Both the position numbers and the translations under genes were made by a program. From Desulfobulbaceae bacterium (lineage in GTDB: Bacteria; Desulfobacterota; Desulfobulbia; Desulfobulbales; Desulfocapsaceae), in assembly GCA_004796425.1 (NCBI GenBank), contig QZLB01000164.1, positions 1-36,349 on the forward strand: DNA of 36,349 nt. Reading direction: 5' to 3'. The notes under the pieces were generated by a model. The model saw nothing but the letters and a program-made list of their open reading frames with translations, was not told where the DNA came from and searched no databases. Below are positions 1-7,491 of the stretch, one piece after another. Numbering within the stretch: position 1 is the stretch's first letter; each line of letters opens with the position of its first letter.

Positions 1-425
1 ACCGATGGAATACCGAGCATCTCTGCAATCAGCACCCCGACCTGGCCACTTCCTCGGTCCTGGGACTGCATGCCGGTAAAGATGACATCAAAGTCCTTAT
101 CGCGTGCATACTCAGCGATCATGCCGGCGATCATCAGTGGTTCTTTGGTGCTGACCTCTTCATCCCCAATATGAGCACCGCGATCACATCCCATAGCCAA
201 GGCCTTTTTCATGGTTTCCTTGACCTTGTCTGAACCTATACAGGCAACCGTGATATCTGCATCACCGACCTGCTCTTTAAGCTGAACGGCTTGCTCAACC
301 GCATATTCATCATATTCATTCATTCGCCAGGCAAGATCAGCCTGGTCGTACCAGACACCATTGTCACCCACACGAAATTTTGATTCCATGTCAGGAACCT
401 GCTTGATACAAACCAATATTTTCAT
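1..425 (-). CDS. etfB: Electron transfer flavoprotein beta subunit, 3' end outside the window
   Basis: Reading the minus strand from the ATG at 425 gives MKILVCIKQVPD, the usual EtfB start, and later the family hallmark GMQSQDRGSGQVG. About 141 residues are present of roughly 250-260 expected; the C-terminus lies off the left edge. EtfB with EtfA forms a soluble FAD/AMP heterodimer that takes electrons from acyl-CoA dehydrogenases. A strong ribosome binding site (GGAGGTGAAT before ATG) lies in the 14-bp gap after the upstream oxidoreductase gene, so the two are almost surely one transcript. etfA would be expected just beyond the edge. Context says this Etf serves the acyl-CoA dehydrogenases encoded at 5.2-6.9 and 8.5-10.3 kb and passes electrons to its operon partner. 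Confidence 0.95.
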   Translation of the reverse strand, partial: MKILVCIKQVPDMESKFRVGDNGVWYDQADLAWRMNEYDEYAVEQAVQLKEQVGDADITVACIGSDKVKETMKKALAMGCDRGAHIGDEEVSTKEPLMIAGMIAEYARDKDFDVIFTGMQSQDRGSGQVGVLIAEMLGIPS

Positions 426-439
426 ATTCACCTCCGCTC

Positions 440-2428
440 TTAGCTCTGCGTTATTCTCTCAACAAGAATCTCTGCAATATCCCTGGGCACGAGTGATTCC
501 TCAACCCCGGCACCTTTCACACCATCTTCAAACATTGTTAAACAAAAGGGGCAATTCGATACCAAAACCGGCGCACCGGTCTGAGCTGCCATATCCACAC
601 GGGCAACGTTCATTCGCTCCCCGAGCTTTTCTTCTGCCATAATCCTGCCGCCCCCGGCACTGCAGCAAAATGCATTTTCCCTATTTTTAGCCATCTCCGC
701 GATCGAACCACCAGCGCGACTGATCAGGTTTCGTGGCGCATCATAAATGTCATTGTGCCTGCCGAGGTAACATGAATCATGATAAGTGCAGGAGAGATCC
801 TCACCATTAATCTGAAGTTTCCCGGAATCAATGAGTTGCTCAAGGTATACGGTGTAAAACACGACCTCGGCCTCAAGCCCCAGATCACGGTAATCTTTAT
901 TGAGTGTGTTGTAGCAATGCGGACAGGTGGTCACGATGGTCGAAATTTCACTCCCGTTAATCAATTCGACATTTTCCATGGCCAGGCTTTGATAGAGATA
1001 CTCGTTGCCCATCTTACGCATCGGCTCACCACAACATTTCTCTTCTTTGCCAAGGATTCCGACCTTGACGCCCGCACTATTGCACAAGGTAACAAAACTT
1101 TTGGCCACCGAGATATTTCGTTTGTCAAATGAACCGTAACAGCCCGTGAAATAGAGTACATCTAACTCTGCACCGTCTGAAACCAGTGAAACATCCAGTT
1201 CTTGAGCCCATTCTCCTCTGGAGGCATAACCCATCCCGAGTGGATTGCCATTAACCTCTGTCTGCTCCATCGCTGTCATCACTTCCTCGCCGGGGAACTC
1301 GCCTTCCATCAGTACCAGGCTTCGGCGCATATCAACAATTTTGGAGACATGCTCGATTGATGCAGGGCAGATTTCCTGACAGGCGCGACATGTTGTACAG
1401 GACCACAAGACGTCCTTGGTGATAGTGTCGATTAATGGCTGTTCATCTTTGTCAAAGGCAAGATCACCAATCTGATTCACCAGTTTCATCGGCGAAAGCG
1501 GTTTATCGGTATTCCAGGCGGGGCAGCGGTCCTGACACCGTTTACATTTGGTACAGGCATCCGCATCGAAAATATCCTTCCAACTCATATCTGCAAGTTC
1601 AGTTACCCCGAATGTTTCGGCATCCTCATCTTCCAGATCCAGACTGACCAGTTTACCTTTGGGCCCACGATCGGTGAAAAAGTAGTTCGCACTGGTGGTG
1701 AATATATGCCGGAACTTGGTCAGAGGGATAATGGCCAGAAATGCCATAACCATCAACAGGTGTGCCCACCAGAGAATTTTGTGCAGCAGCCTCAGACTCG
1801 CTTCATCTGCACCGGATAGCAGATTGGCCACAAACAGCCCGACAGGTGACCAGGCTGCCACCGGTTCGCCCATCTCGGTTACCGCCATTCGGGCACCTTC
1901 AATGACGAATCCGGAAATAAGAATTAGAAATAATAAACCGTGCATGATCGCATCATCACGTCCGGTTTCAAGTCCCTCGGGTTTGAGCACATACCTGCGC
2001 ACCAGAAGCGCGCCGAGCATCAGGATACAAACCAGTCCTGCCAGGTCGAGGGTGATGGAAAAAATCTTATAAAAATTTCCTTTGAGAAAAACATAATCAA
2101 ATAGCAGGTCGGTAAAATCAGCCTGAATGACGATCAGCGTCGTCCCGATGAAGAGCAGGAAAAACCCCCAGAAGAACAGGCCATGAAACATGCCCGGTAA
2201 CCGAACTGTCGTAACCTTTTTCTGGAACAGGACATTGTTCACCAAATCGATGGCGCGCGCACCCGGATTATCACTCCTGTTAAGTGGCCCACCCTTTTTG
2301 TAAACCAGTACGCGTCGGTAAAAACCATACGCCAACAGGCCCAGGGCGATAACAACCAGCAGGTACATTGGCAGCAGGGTTGTAACACCATGCCCCACAT
2401 TCCAGTAAATCTCGCGAGTAAATTCCAT
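440..2428 (-). CDS. Membrane FeS oxidoreductase, Etf:(mena)quinone oxidoreductase type
   Basis: 662 residues. The N-terminal half has about six hydrophobic segments (roughly residues 15-240) with several His, resembling the NarI/HdrE cytochrome b module. Next come two [4Fe-4S] motifs, CTKCKRCQDRCP (Cys292/295/298/302) and CTTCRACQEICP (Cys344/347/350/354). Last are two HdrD-type CCG domains, with EKCCGEP, CPHCYNTL, HDSCYLGRHN, CCSAGGG and CPFCLTMF. This is the DUF224/HdrD-related family placed next to etf genes in syntrophs and sulfate reducers. From family knowledge it carries electrons from reduced Etf into the membrane quinone pool. The start has a GGGAG site 7 nt upstream of ATG. The gene is the first of an operon with etfB, and its promoter carries a MerR-type operator. 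Function is inferred from domain layout and context; a heterodisulfide reductase-like role is less likely. Confidence 0.9.
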   Translation of the reverse strand: MEFTREIYWNVGHGVTTLLPMYLLVVIALGLLAYGFYRRVLVYKKGGPLNRSDNPGARAIDLVNNVLFQKKVTTVRLPGMFHGLFFWGFFLLFIGTTLIVIQADFTDLLFDYVFLKGNFYKIFSITLDLAGLVCILMLGALLVRRYVLKPEGLETGRDDAIMHGLLFLILISGFVIEGARMAVTEMGEPVAAWSPVGLFVANLLSGADEASLRLLHKILWWAHLLMVMAFLAIIPLTKFRHIFTTSANYFFTDRGPKGKLVSLDLEDEDAETFGVTELADMSWKDIFDADACTKCKRCQDRCPAWNTDKPLSPMKLVNQIGDLAFDKDEQPLIDTITKDVLWSCTTCRACQEICPASIEHVSKIVDMRRSLVLMEGEFPGEEVMTAMEQTEVNGNPLGMGYASRGEWAQELDVSLVSDGAELDVLYFTGCYGSFDKRNISVAKSFVTLCNSAGVKVGILGKEEKCCGEPMRKMGNEYLYQSLAMENVELINGSEISTIVTTCPHCYNTLNKDYRDLGLEAEVVFYTVYLEQLIDSGKLQINGEDLSCTYHDSCYLGRHNDIYDAPRNLISRAGGSIAEMAKNRENAFCCSAGGGRIMAEEKLGERMNVARVDMAAQTGAPVLVSNCPFCLTMFEDGVKGAGVEESLVPRDIAEILVERITQS

Positions 2429-2499
2429 ATCTGACTCCCATCAAGATAATAAAATCACCGACACAAAGCGGATGCTCAGGATACATTCAAATTCCACTC

Positions 2500-2528
2500 T
2501 TTATATAATTTGTTTACGTAAAGGTCAA
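2500..2528 (-). promoter_or_regulatory. Oxidoreductase-etfB promoter with operator in the spacer
   Basis: On the minus strand, TTGACC (2523-2528) and TATAAA (2500-2505) are separated by exactly 17 bp. The spacer begins with TTTACGTAAA, a perfect 10-bp palindrome (2513-2522). The expected start of transcription lies about 65 nt upstream of the oxidoreductase ATG. The same element, in the same position between -35 and -10, occurs at the fadD promoter. A dyad inside the spacer is the classic location for a MerR-family regulator, and such a gene is divergent 150 bp away. A 17-bp spacer, rather than the 19-20 bp of MerR-activated promoters, suggests repression. Confidence 0.7.
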
Positions 2529-2593
2529 GACAAAAGCGTATCTTTTAAATCGGAAAACCTCGCCTCTCTCCTGAATTATACGAACATTTTTAA

Positions 2594-2646
2594 TTGACAA
2601 CCTATTTCAGCACGTGCTATGGTTATCCGTAATATTACGTAAAGGT
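2594..2646 (+). promoter_or_regulatory. Promoter and operator of the MerR-family gene
   Basis: TTGACA (2594-2599) is followed after 18 bp by TATGGT (2618-2623), which has an extended -10 TGC just upstream. Immediately downstream, over the expected transcription start, lie the perfect palindrome CGTAATATTACG (2628-2639) and the overlapping TTACGTAA (2635-2642), continuing as AAAGGTTAA. Read on the minus strand this is ACCTTTACGTAA, the same core as in the oxidoreductase promoter. This points to autoregulation by the MerR protein. Confidence 0.6.
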
Positions 2647-2680
2647 TAAATCTGTTTTCGATTCCAGGGGAGGAACGGCC

Positions 2681-3085
2681 ATGGCTCAGGCGAATAAAGA
2701 TGCAGTTCAGATTGGAGAACTGGCAAAACAGCTTGGCATCACCACCAGAACTATTCGCTACTACGAGGAGATCGGCTTGATGGGTGAAACCGAGCGGTTA
2801 GGGGGCGAAACCAGAAGTTATGACAACGATGACGTGCTGCGCCTCAAGTTCATCCTCAAACTCAAGGGTCTTGGTATCTCATTAAAAGAGATCAGTGAAC
2901 TCTCTGATATTTTTGATATTAACAAACAGGACTTCCAAACTATCACCCCCAAACTCATCGAAATCCTTGATCATCATATCGCCATGGTTGATGAAAAAAT
3001 GGCCAGTCTCTCATCATTGAGAAAAGATATCGTTGATTACCGGGTAAGAATTACCGAGTTTCTCAACCAGCCACACGAAAGTTAA
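2681..3085 (+). CDS. MerR-family transcriptional regulator of acyl-CoA oxidation
   Basis: 134 residues. The N-terminal winged helix-turn-helix is clear (IGELAKQLGITTRTIRYYEE, about residues 11-30), followed by the MerR wing and a C-terminal dimerisation helix. There are no cysteines, so it is not a metal or redox MerR such as MerR, CueR or SoxR. Size and lack of a large effector domain resemble LiuR-like MerR regulators of acyl-CoA and branched-chain amino acid degradation (family knowledge). An AGGGGAGG-like site lies about 9 nt upstream of ATG. It is divergent from the Etf:quinone oxidoreductase gene, and matching palindromes occur at its own, the oxidoreductase and the fadD promoters. I infer that it represses these genes, perhaps until an acyl-CoA accumulates; the effector is not visible from sequence. 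Confidence 0.9.
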   Translation: MAQANKDAVQIGELAKQLGITTRTIRYYEEIGLMGETERLGGETRSYDNDDVLRLKFILKLKGLGISLKEISELSDIFDINKQDFQTITPKLIEILDHHIAMVDEKMASLSSLRKDIVDYRVRITEFLNQPHES

Positions 3086-3154
3086 TCACCTAACCATTTT
3101 CCTCTTATATCCCCGCACAACCCTTTTCACCACAGAGCTGAGCGTGCTGACTCA

Positions 3155-3219
3155 GATCTTATTGGAGAGGTTCGTCATTTTTTTTAAGTTTTTTTTGTTC
3201 CGCTCAGTGTTATAAGATC
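3155..3219. repeat. Inverted repeat and T-tracts between the MerR gene and the DUF554 gene
   Basis: GATCTTAT (3155-3162) and ATAAGATC (3212-3219) are perfect inverted copies separated by 49 bp. The interval contains two runs of eight or more T (about 3177-3198), interrupted by AAG. The T-runs could end transcription of the MerR gene, but no compact hairpin precedes them. No convincing promoter was seen for the downstream gene. Confidence 0.3.
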
Positions 3220-3263
3220 AGTCCTGAAACAAAAACCTGACTTTACAAAAGGATCGCAAACTA

Positions 3264-3956
3264 ATGCTTGGAACAATCGTCAATGCGCTTGCCATTATCG
3301 CCGGCAGCATCGCAGGCGTTATGCTGAAAAAAGGAATCCCTGAACGATACAAGGAAATCGTCATGAGCGCGGTCGGTCTCTCCGTGATGCTCATTGGCAT
3401 AAAAAGCGCGCTGAGTTCGGACGATTTAATGATTGTTATTTTTTCGGTGATCATCGGAGCTTTTATTGGTGAATTTCTGGGTATCGAAGCACACCTTGAA
3501 TCATTCGGCAGTTATATAGAAAAAAAAGTTTCCTCAAAATCCTCTGATACCGGCTCGTTTGCCCGCGGCTTCGTAACGGCAAGTCTGGTTTTCTGTGTGG
3601 GCTCAATGGCTATTGTGGGATCACTGGAAAGCGGTTTGACCGGAAACCACCAGACACTTTTTGCCAAGTCAATCCTCGATGGAGTGACGTCAATTATCTT
3701 CGCCTCCACCATGGGTATCGGTGTACTGTTCTCAAGTGTAGCGGTTTTTATTTACCAGGGAGCAATCACCCTGAGTGCGGTGGTAATGAAAAACTTTCTG
3801 GTCCCTGAAACCATTTCCCAAATGACCTCGGTTGGCGGATTGCTGATATTGGCCATCGGCCTCAACCTGCTCAATATTACCAAAATCAGGATTGGTAATT
3901 TAATACCCGGTATCTTTCTACCGCTTCTCTACTACCTGGTAATGCAGGTCTGGTAG
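3264..3956 (+). CDS. DUF554-family integral membrane protein
   Basis: 230 residues, almost entirely hydrophobic with about seven predicted membrane segments. The N-terminus MLGTIVNALAIIAGSIAG and the GFVTASLVFCVGSMAIVGSL stretch are characteristic of the DUF554 (YdfK-like) family. The function of this family is not established; a transport role is often supposed. A weak AAGGAT site lies 9-10 nt upstream of ATG. The gene stands alone on the plus strand and ends only 10 bp from the convergent end of the FeS protein gene, with no clear terminator between. Its position inside an acyl-CoA oxidation region may be accidental. Confidence 0.85.
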   Translation: MLGTIVNALAIIAGSIAGVMLKKGIPERYKEIVMSAVGLSVMLIGIKSALSSDDLMIVIFSVIIGAFIGEFLGIEAHLESFGSYIEKKVSSKSSDTGSFARGFVTASLVFCVGSMAIVGSLESGLTGNHQTLFAKSILDGVTSIIFASTMGIGVLFSSVAVFIYQGAITLSAVVMKNFLVPETISQMTSVGGLLILAIGLNLLNITKIRIGNLIPGIFLPLLYYLVMQVW

Positions 3957-3966
3957 CGCAGCTGTC

Positions 3967-5148
3967 CTACTTGAGTCCGACCGAGCGTAAAATTTTTCTT
4001 TTTACACCCTGAACCAGAAAGGGGGTATACCGTTTTTTCTCTTTGAGGATTGTGGCAAACAATTCTCTTTTACGCTCTGGCGGTGTCTCCCGTTTCTGTG
4101 GTTTAAGGGACAAGGCTTCAGCCTTACATGCGGTAATACAGGCCCCGCACCCCAAACACTTTGACTCATCGAGCCGCGATGTTTTTAGTTGCTTCTTCTC
4201 CGATGTATCAGCAATCATTTCTATTGCCTCAACGTTGCACGCCTTGGCACACATGCCACATCCTTTGCAGCGGCTTGCGTCCATTTCCAGGGTGTAGGAG
4301 GCTTTGGCAACCCCGGCGGGATAGCCTCTGATGACACCACCGAGTAGCTCACAGCAGCAGGAACAGCAGTTACAGATAAATGAAGGCTTGTGGCGGATAT
4401 TATCGGTGATATGGGTAAGATTGAGTTTCTGTGCCCGGGCCAGGATTTCCAGCAATTCCTCAACGCTCCGATGCTCGGCAAAACCACGCCGTACCATAAA
4501 CCTGGCAGCAGTACCGAGTGAAATGCATATTTCAGTCGTCGGTGCATTTTTATCACAACTTTTATTGAGGTGTTCTTTCTTGTGTCGGCAATAACACATG
4601 CCGATCGCACCATAGCCTGCCTTTTTAATAATTTCCCGCGCACTTTCATAAGGAGTAACCACCGATTCAACCGGGATATGATCTTCGTAGGGCAAAGCGC
4701 GGGTCAATGGCGTCTTGCTGGCAAACATCTCCTGCCCCATCCGGTTATCCGGGTCCTCAAAAAGATACTCATGCATCAGTTGCGCCAATTCTTCAACCGG
4801 CAGATCCTGCCGCTGTTTCATGAAGGTAAATTCGAAAAATCCGATGAGTCCCGGCATCAGCAGATAGTAGGCACCTCCCTTGAATTTCAAGTCCATAACC
4901 AACCCCTTCTGAGCCATCTCTTCAAGTATTCCAGACAGCACATCCGGTTTCATCCGGGTTGCCCGCGCAAGCTCAGACAGGGAGGCTTCCTGCAGGGGAA
5001 ATCGTGAGGCAACAAAGGCCTCTTCCTCAGAAAAAAGAATCGACAGGATCTTTCTCAAGGTCTCGGAATCGGGAAGCCCGATCGGATATTGATTGAGTCG
5101 ATCGATGAGTGGAACGATATTACTTTTTCCGTTGAAATGATGTCCCAT
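3967..5148 (-). CDS. FeS protein with N-terminal winged-helix-like region and two ferredoxin clusters
   Basis: 393 residues. The first ~110 resemble a winged-helix domain (EASLSELARATRMKPDVLSG). The middle has GMCYCRHKKEHLNKSC and an unusual Cys-dense motif CNCCSCCCELL (near residue 260). The C-terminus has two [4Fe-4S] ferredoxin motifs, CKGCGMCAKAC and CLGCGACITAC. It probably transfers electrons in the cytoplasm; the HTH-like part could instead be a protein-interaction module. The ATG has an AAGGGAG site at good spacing and lies 17 bp after the preceding acyl-CoA dehydrogenase, so it is last in the operon hydrolase-thioesterase-dehydrogenase-FeS. I recognise the architecture from anaerobes but know no proven function. 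A role as electron acceptor for the neighbouring dehydrogenase is an inference. Confidence 0.85.
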   Translation of the reverse strand: MGHHFNGKSNIVPLIDRLNQYPIGLPDSETLRKILSILFSEEEAFVASRFPLQEASLSELARATRMKPDVLSGILEEMAQKGLVMDLKFKGGAYYLLMPGLIGFFEFTFMKQRQDLPVEELAQLMHEYLFEDPDNRMGQEMFASKTPLTRALPYEDHIPVESVVTPYESAREIIKKAGYGAIGMCYCRHKKEHLNKSCDKNAPTTEICISLGTAARFMVRRGFAEHRSVEELLEILARAQKLNLTHITDNIRHKPSFICNCCSCCCELLGGVIRGYPAGVAKASYTLEMDASRCKGCGMCAKACNVEAIEMIADTSEKKQLKTSRLDESKCLGCGACITACKAEALSLKPQKRETPPERKRELFATILKEKKRYTPFLVQGVKRKILRSVGLK

Positions 5149-5165
5149 CTAGTTGGCTCCCTTCA

Positions 5166-6872
5166 CTATGGATTCATGGTATATTCATCCTGCAGCGGTA
5201 AAATCACTTCACGCCACAGATCATTAAACGTTTCTTGCTGCTGAGCTGGCTTCTGTATCATGGCTTTGTACCGTGCTTCCTGGTCCTCAGAAAGTTCATA
5301 TGACAAAACCATATTCAAACTGGCCCGGGAGAAGTCTGTCACCAGGCAGGAGAAGATTGCCTCAACCAACGTGGGCTGTTGCCCCTCCAACTGAGCTGCC
5401 TCGAGTATAAGCTGCGCATAAACCACCAGGGTGAACAATTCTCCGGCCGCCAACATGTAATCAACATTTTTTACCTGTTCCTGGTCAGGAGGTGTCGCAA
5501 CAAGCATTTCCCGTAACAGGTCAACCTGCTTCTTGAACAATGTTACATTTTCACTGGTGAAGTGTTGATATGCTCGTTCATAATCGGGAAATCGAATGGT
5601 GGCAAGGCCACCGGTTTTCTGCTGGAACAGGTAGGTTTCATCACTTGGTTCAGACCGCCGTCCGATTTCGGGATAGTCTACCGGTGAAAAGAAATAATTT
5701 TTCACAAATTTAATGATCAGGGCCATATTCACATGCTCGGTGCCCTCAAGTTTTGGCAGCATACCGATGTCCCTGATCGCCATCTCGAAATAGGTATCCT
5801 GTTCATATCCTTTGGCGGCAATAATTTCATGAAGCATGTCGATCACCTGCTCACCCTGTCCGGTAACCTTCATTTTCACAACCGGGTTAAACAGGAGGTA
5901 CCGTCGATCATCATCGGAAGCGACTTGCAGGTAATCTACAGTTCTCCAGGCAAACATTTTCATCGCAGCCAAACGAACATATGATTCGACGAACAGTCTT
6001 CTGACATGCGGAAAATCAGTGACCGAACGGCCATAGAGTCTTCGTGCGCTGGCATGGTTCAACGCTTCATAAAAAGCATGAGTGCAGATGCCAACCGAGG
6101 CACAACCCAACTCAAATTTGCCGATATTGATTGTATTGAGTGATGAGTTCCAGGCGTGCTCACCAGTTGATATAATATCCTCATCCTTGACGGGGTAATC
6201 GTTCAACCGGTATTCCGCAACGTAAGCCTGTCTCACTCCTGAAGTATCGATTTTCTTCACACAATCGTACTGCGGTTGATCTGGTTCAGCGGTAAAAAAT
6301 ACATATTCACCAGAATCCTTATACTTACCGAAGGTCGAGACAAGGACCGCACAATTCCCATTGCCGATATAATATTTTGAGCCATTGGCAAGATACCCAC
6401 CCGCCGGGTTCTTTTCCAAGGTCATCTCGCTTGAATAGAGATCAGCGCCATGGTTTTTTTCCGAAAGTCCGAAGGCAAAAACTCCACCCTGTTTGAGCAG
6501 TTGGGCGGTGCGATGTTTGAGTTCCTCATTCTGACCCATCCAGATTGGTCCCAGGCCAAGAATGGTGACCTGCCAGGCGTACCAGTAACAGAGTCCATAG
6601 AAACCCAATACCTCATTGTATTCACAGATTCTGCGCATATCCCAGCGATAATTATGATCATTCCCACCATAGGATGCCGGGGTAAGAAGCGTCGCAAAAA
6701 CCTGCCCCTCTTTGATAAAATCAAGAAAATCCTCATACCAGACCATTGACTGGTCATCCTGCTTGATTCTCGACAACCCTTTATTCTCAAAGAATTCGAT
6801 GGTTTTTTCCACCAGGGAACGAAACACGGGATCCGTGCATGTAGTTTGGTAATTTTTGGGATTTAATAACAT
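5166..6872 (-). CDS. Acyl-CoA dehydrogenase-family protein (divergent type)
   Basis: 568 residues with acyl-CoA dehydrogenase fold features: the flavin/substrate loop GLSEKNHGADLYSSEM (about 135-150), the middle beta domain, and a C-terminal helical domain with LEGTEHVN, where Glu376 is in the position of the catalytic base. It is longer than the classic ~380-residue enzymes and clearly different from the FadE paralogue at 8.5-10.3 kb: it lacks the usual EPGSGSD motif. It would oxidise an acyl-CoA to the enoyl-CoA using FAD; chain length and substrate cannot be read from the sequence. The start is supported by AGGAG 8 nt upstream of ATG. It lies in an operon between a thioesterase-like gene and the FeS protein, so it may pass electrons to that FeS protein as well as to Etf. 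Confidence 0.85.
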   Translation of the reverse strand: MLLNPKNYQTTCTDPVFRSLVEKTIEFFENKGLSRIKQDDQSMVWYEDFLDFIKEGQVFATLLTPASYGGNDHNYRWDMRRICEYNEVLGFYGLCYWYAWQVTILGLGPIWMGQNEELKHRTAQLLKQGGVFAFGLSEKNHGADLYSSEMTLEKNPAGGYLANGSKYYIGNGNCAVLVSTFGKYKDSGEYVFFTAEPDQPQYDCVKKIDTSGVRQAYVAEYRLNDYPVKDEDIISTGEHAWNSSLNTINIGKFELGCASVGICTHAFYEALNHASARRLYGRSVTDFPHVRRLFVESYVRLAAMKMFAWRTVDYLQVASDDDRRYLLFNPVVKMKVTGQGEQVIDMLHEIIAAKGYEQDTYFEMAIRDIGMLPKLEGTEHVNMALIIKFVKNYFFSPVDYPEIGRRSEPSDETYLFQQKTGGLATIRFPDYERAYQHFTSENVTLFKKQVDLLREMLVATPPDQEQVKNVDYMLAAGELFTLVVYAQLILEAAQLEGQQPTLVEAIFSCLVTDFSRASLNMVLSYELSEDQEARYKAMIQKPAQQQETFNDLWREVILPLQDEYTMNP

Positions 6873-6918
6873 GTTCCACTCCTGCTTTTATAGCATTACG
6901 ATTCGTTACCAGATTTTG

Positions 6919-7452
6919 TTAGAGTGCAGTCCTGACGCGATCCCACCGTTTTATCTGCCAGGTTGTATGGGCGACAGCCACCGTATTTCCGCTGACATCG
7001 GTCACCTGACTTTTAATTGTAATCGAAACTGATTCCTGGTGGTTAAGTGGCTCCACCACCTTTTGATCAAGTATTTTTTGCTCAACTGCGCTTTCCGAAT
7101 AGACCTGCGCTTTCGCCTGATAAAGATAATCGATCTCCAACTTCGACATGATCAGCCGGAAGCGCTGGGGATCGAGTGTTGTGAGCAGCAGAAACCCTGC
7201 CGAAAACTCCGCCACTGTAGCGATGGCACAGGCATGTATTCCTCTGATATGATTGTGGTTTTTCCTTCGGTATGGGGCAGTTGTCCTGATCTTATTCGGC
7301 TCAATATGAGCTAACCTGAAACCATGGGGACGATTAAACGGGATAACCCTGCCCAGCAGGATATTCAACACGCGCAGCCAAAATGGCGAGTACGTTGCTT
7401 TGGTGGCCAGTGGCGATAGCAGATTAAATCCATTCATGTGCTTTCTTCCCAT
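6919..7452 (-). CDS. Hotdog-fold thioesterase-like protein (DUF4442/PaaI-type)
   Basis: Up to 177 residues. The stretch HNHIRGIHACAIATVAEFSAG is the typical hotdog helix region, and the C-terminal half has alternating strands (SVSITIKSQVTDVSGNTVAV) as in DUF4442 proteins. Such proteins hydrolyse acyl-CoA or acyl-ACP thioesters; the substrate is not known here. Two starts are possible: the ATG at 7452, or an in-frame ATG at 7437 (MNGFNLL) with a GGGAAGAAAG sequence upstream; the second is a little more likely. It lies 39 bp after the metallo-hydrolase gene and 46 bp before the acyl-CoA dehydrogenase, all in the same direction, so it is probably part of one operon that trims or recycles acyl-CoA. 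Confidence 0.75.
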   Translation of the reverse strand: MGRKHMNGFNLLSPLATKATYSPFWLRVLNILLGRVIPFNRPHGFRLAHIEPNKIRTTAPYRRKNHNHIRGIHACAIATVAEFSAGFLLLTTLDPQRFRLIMSKLEIDYLYQAKAQVYSESAVEQKILDQKVVEPLNHQESVSITIKSQVTDVSGNTVAVAHTTWQIKRWDRVRTAL

Positions 7453-7491
7453 TTCCCTTTGATCCGTGACCGAAATTCTTTGCGCTTTAAC

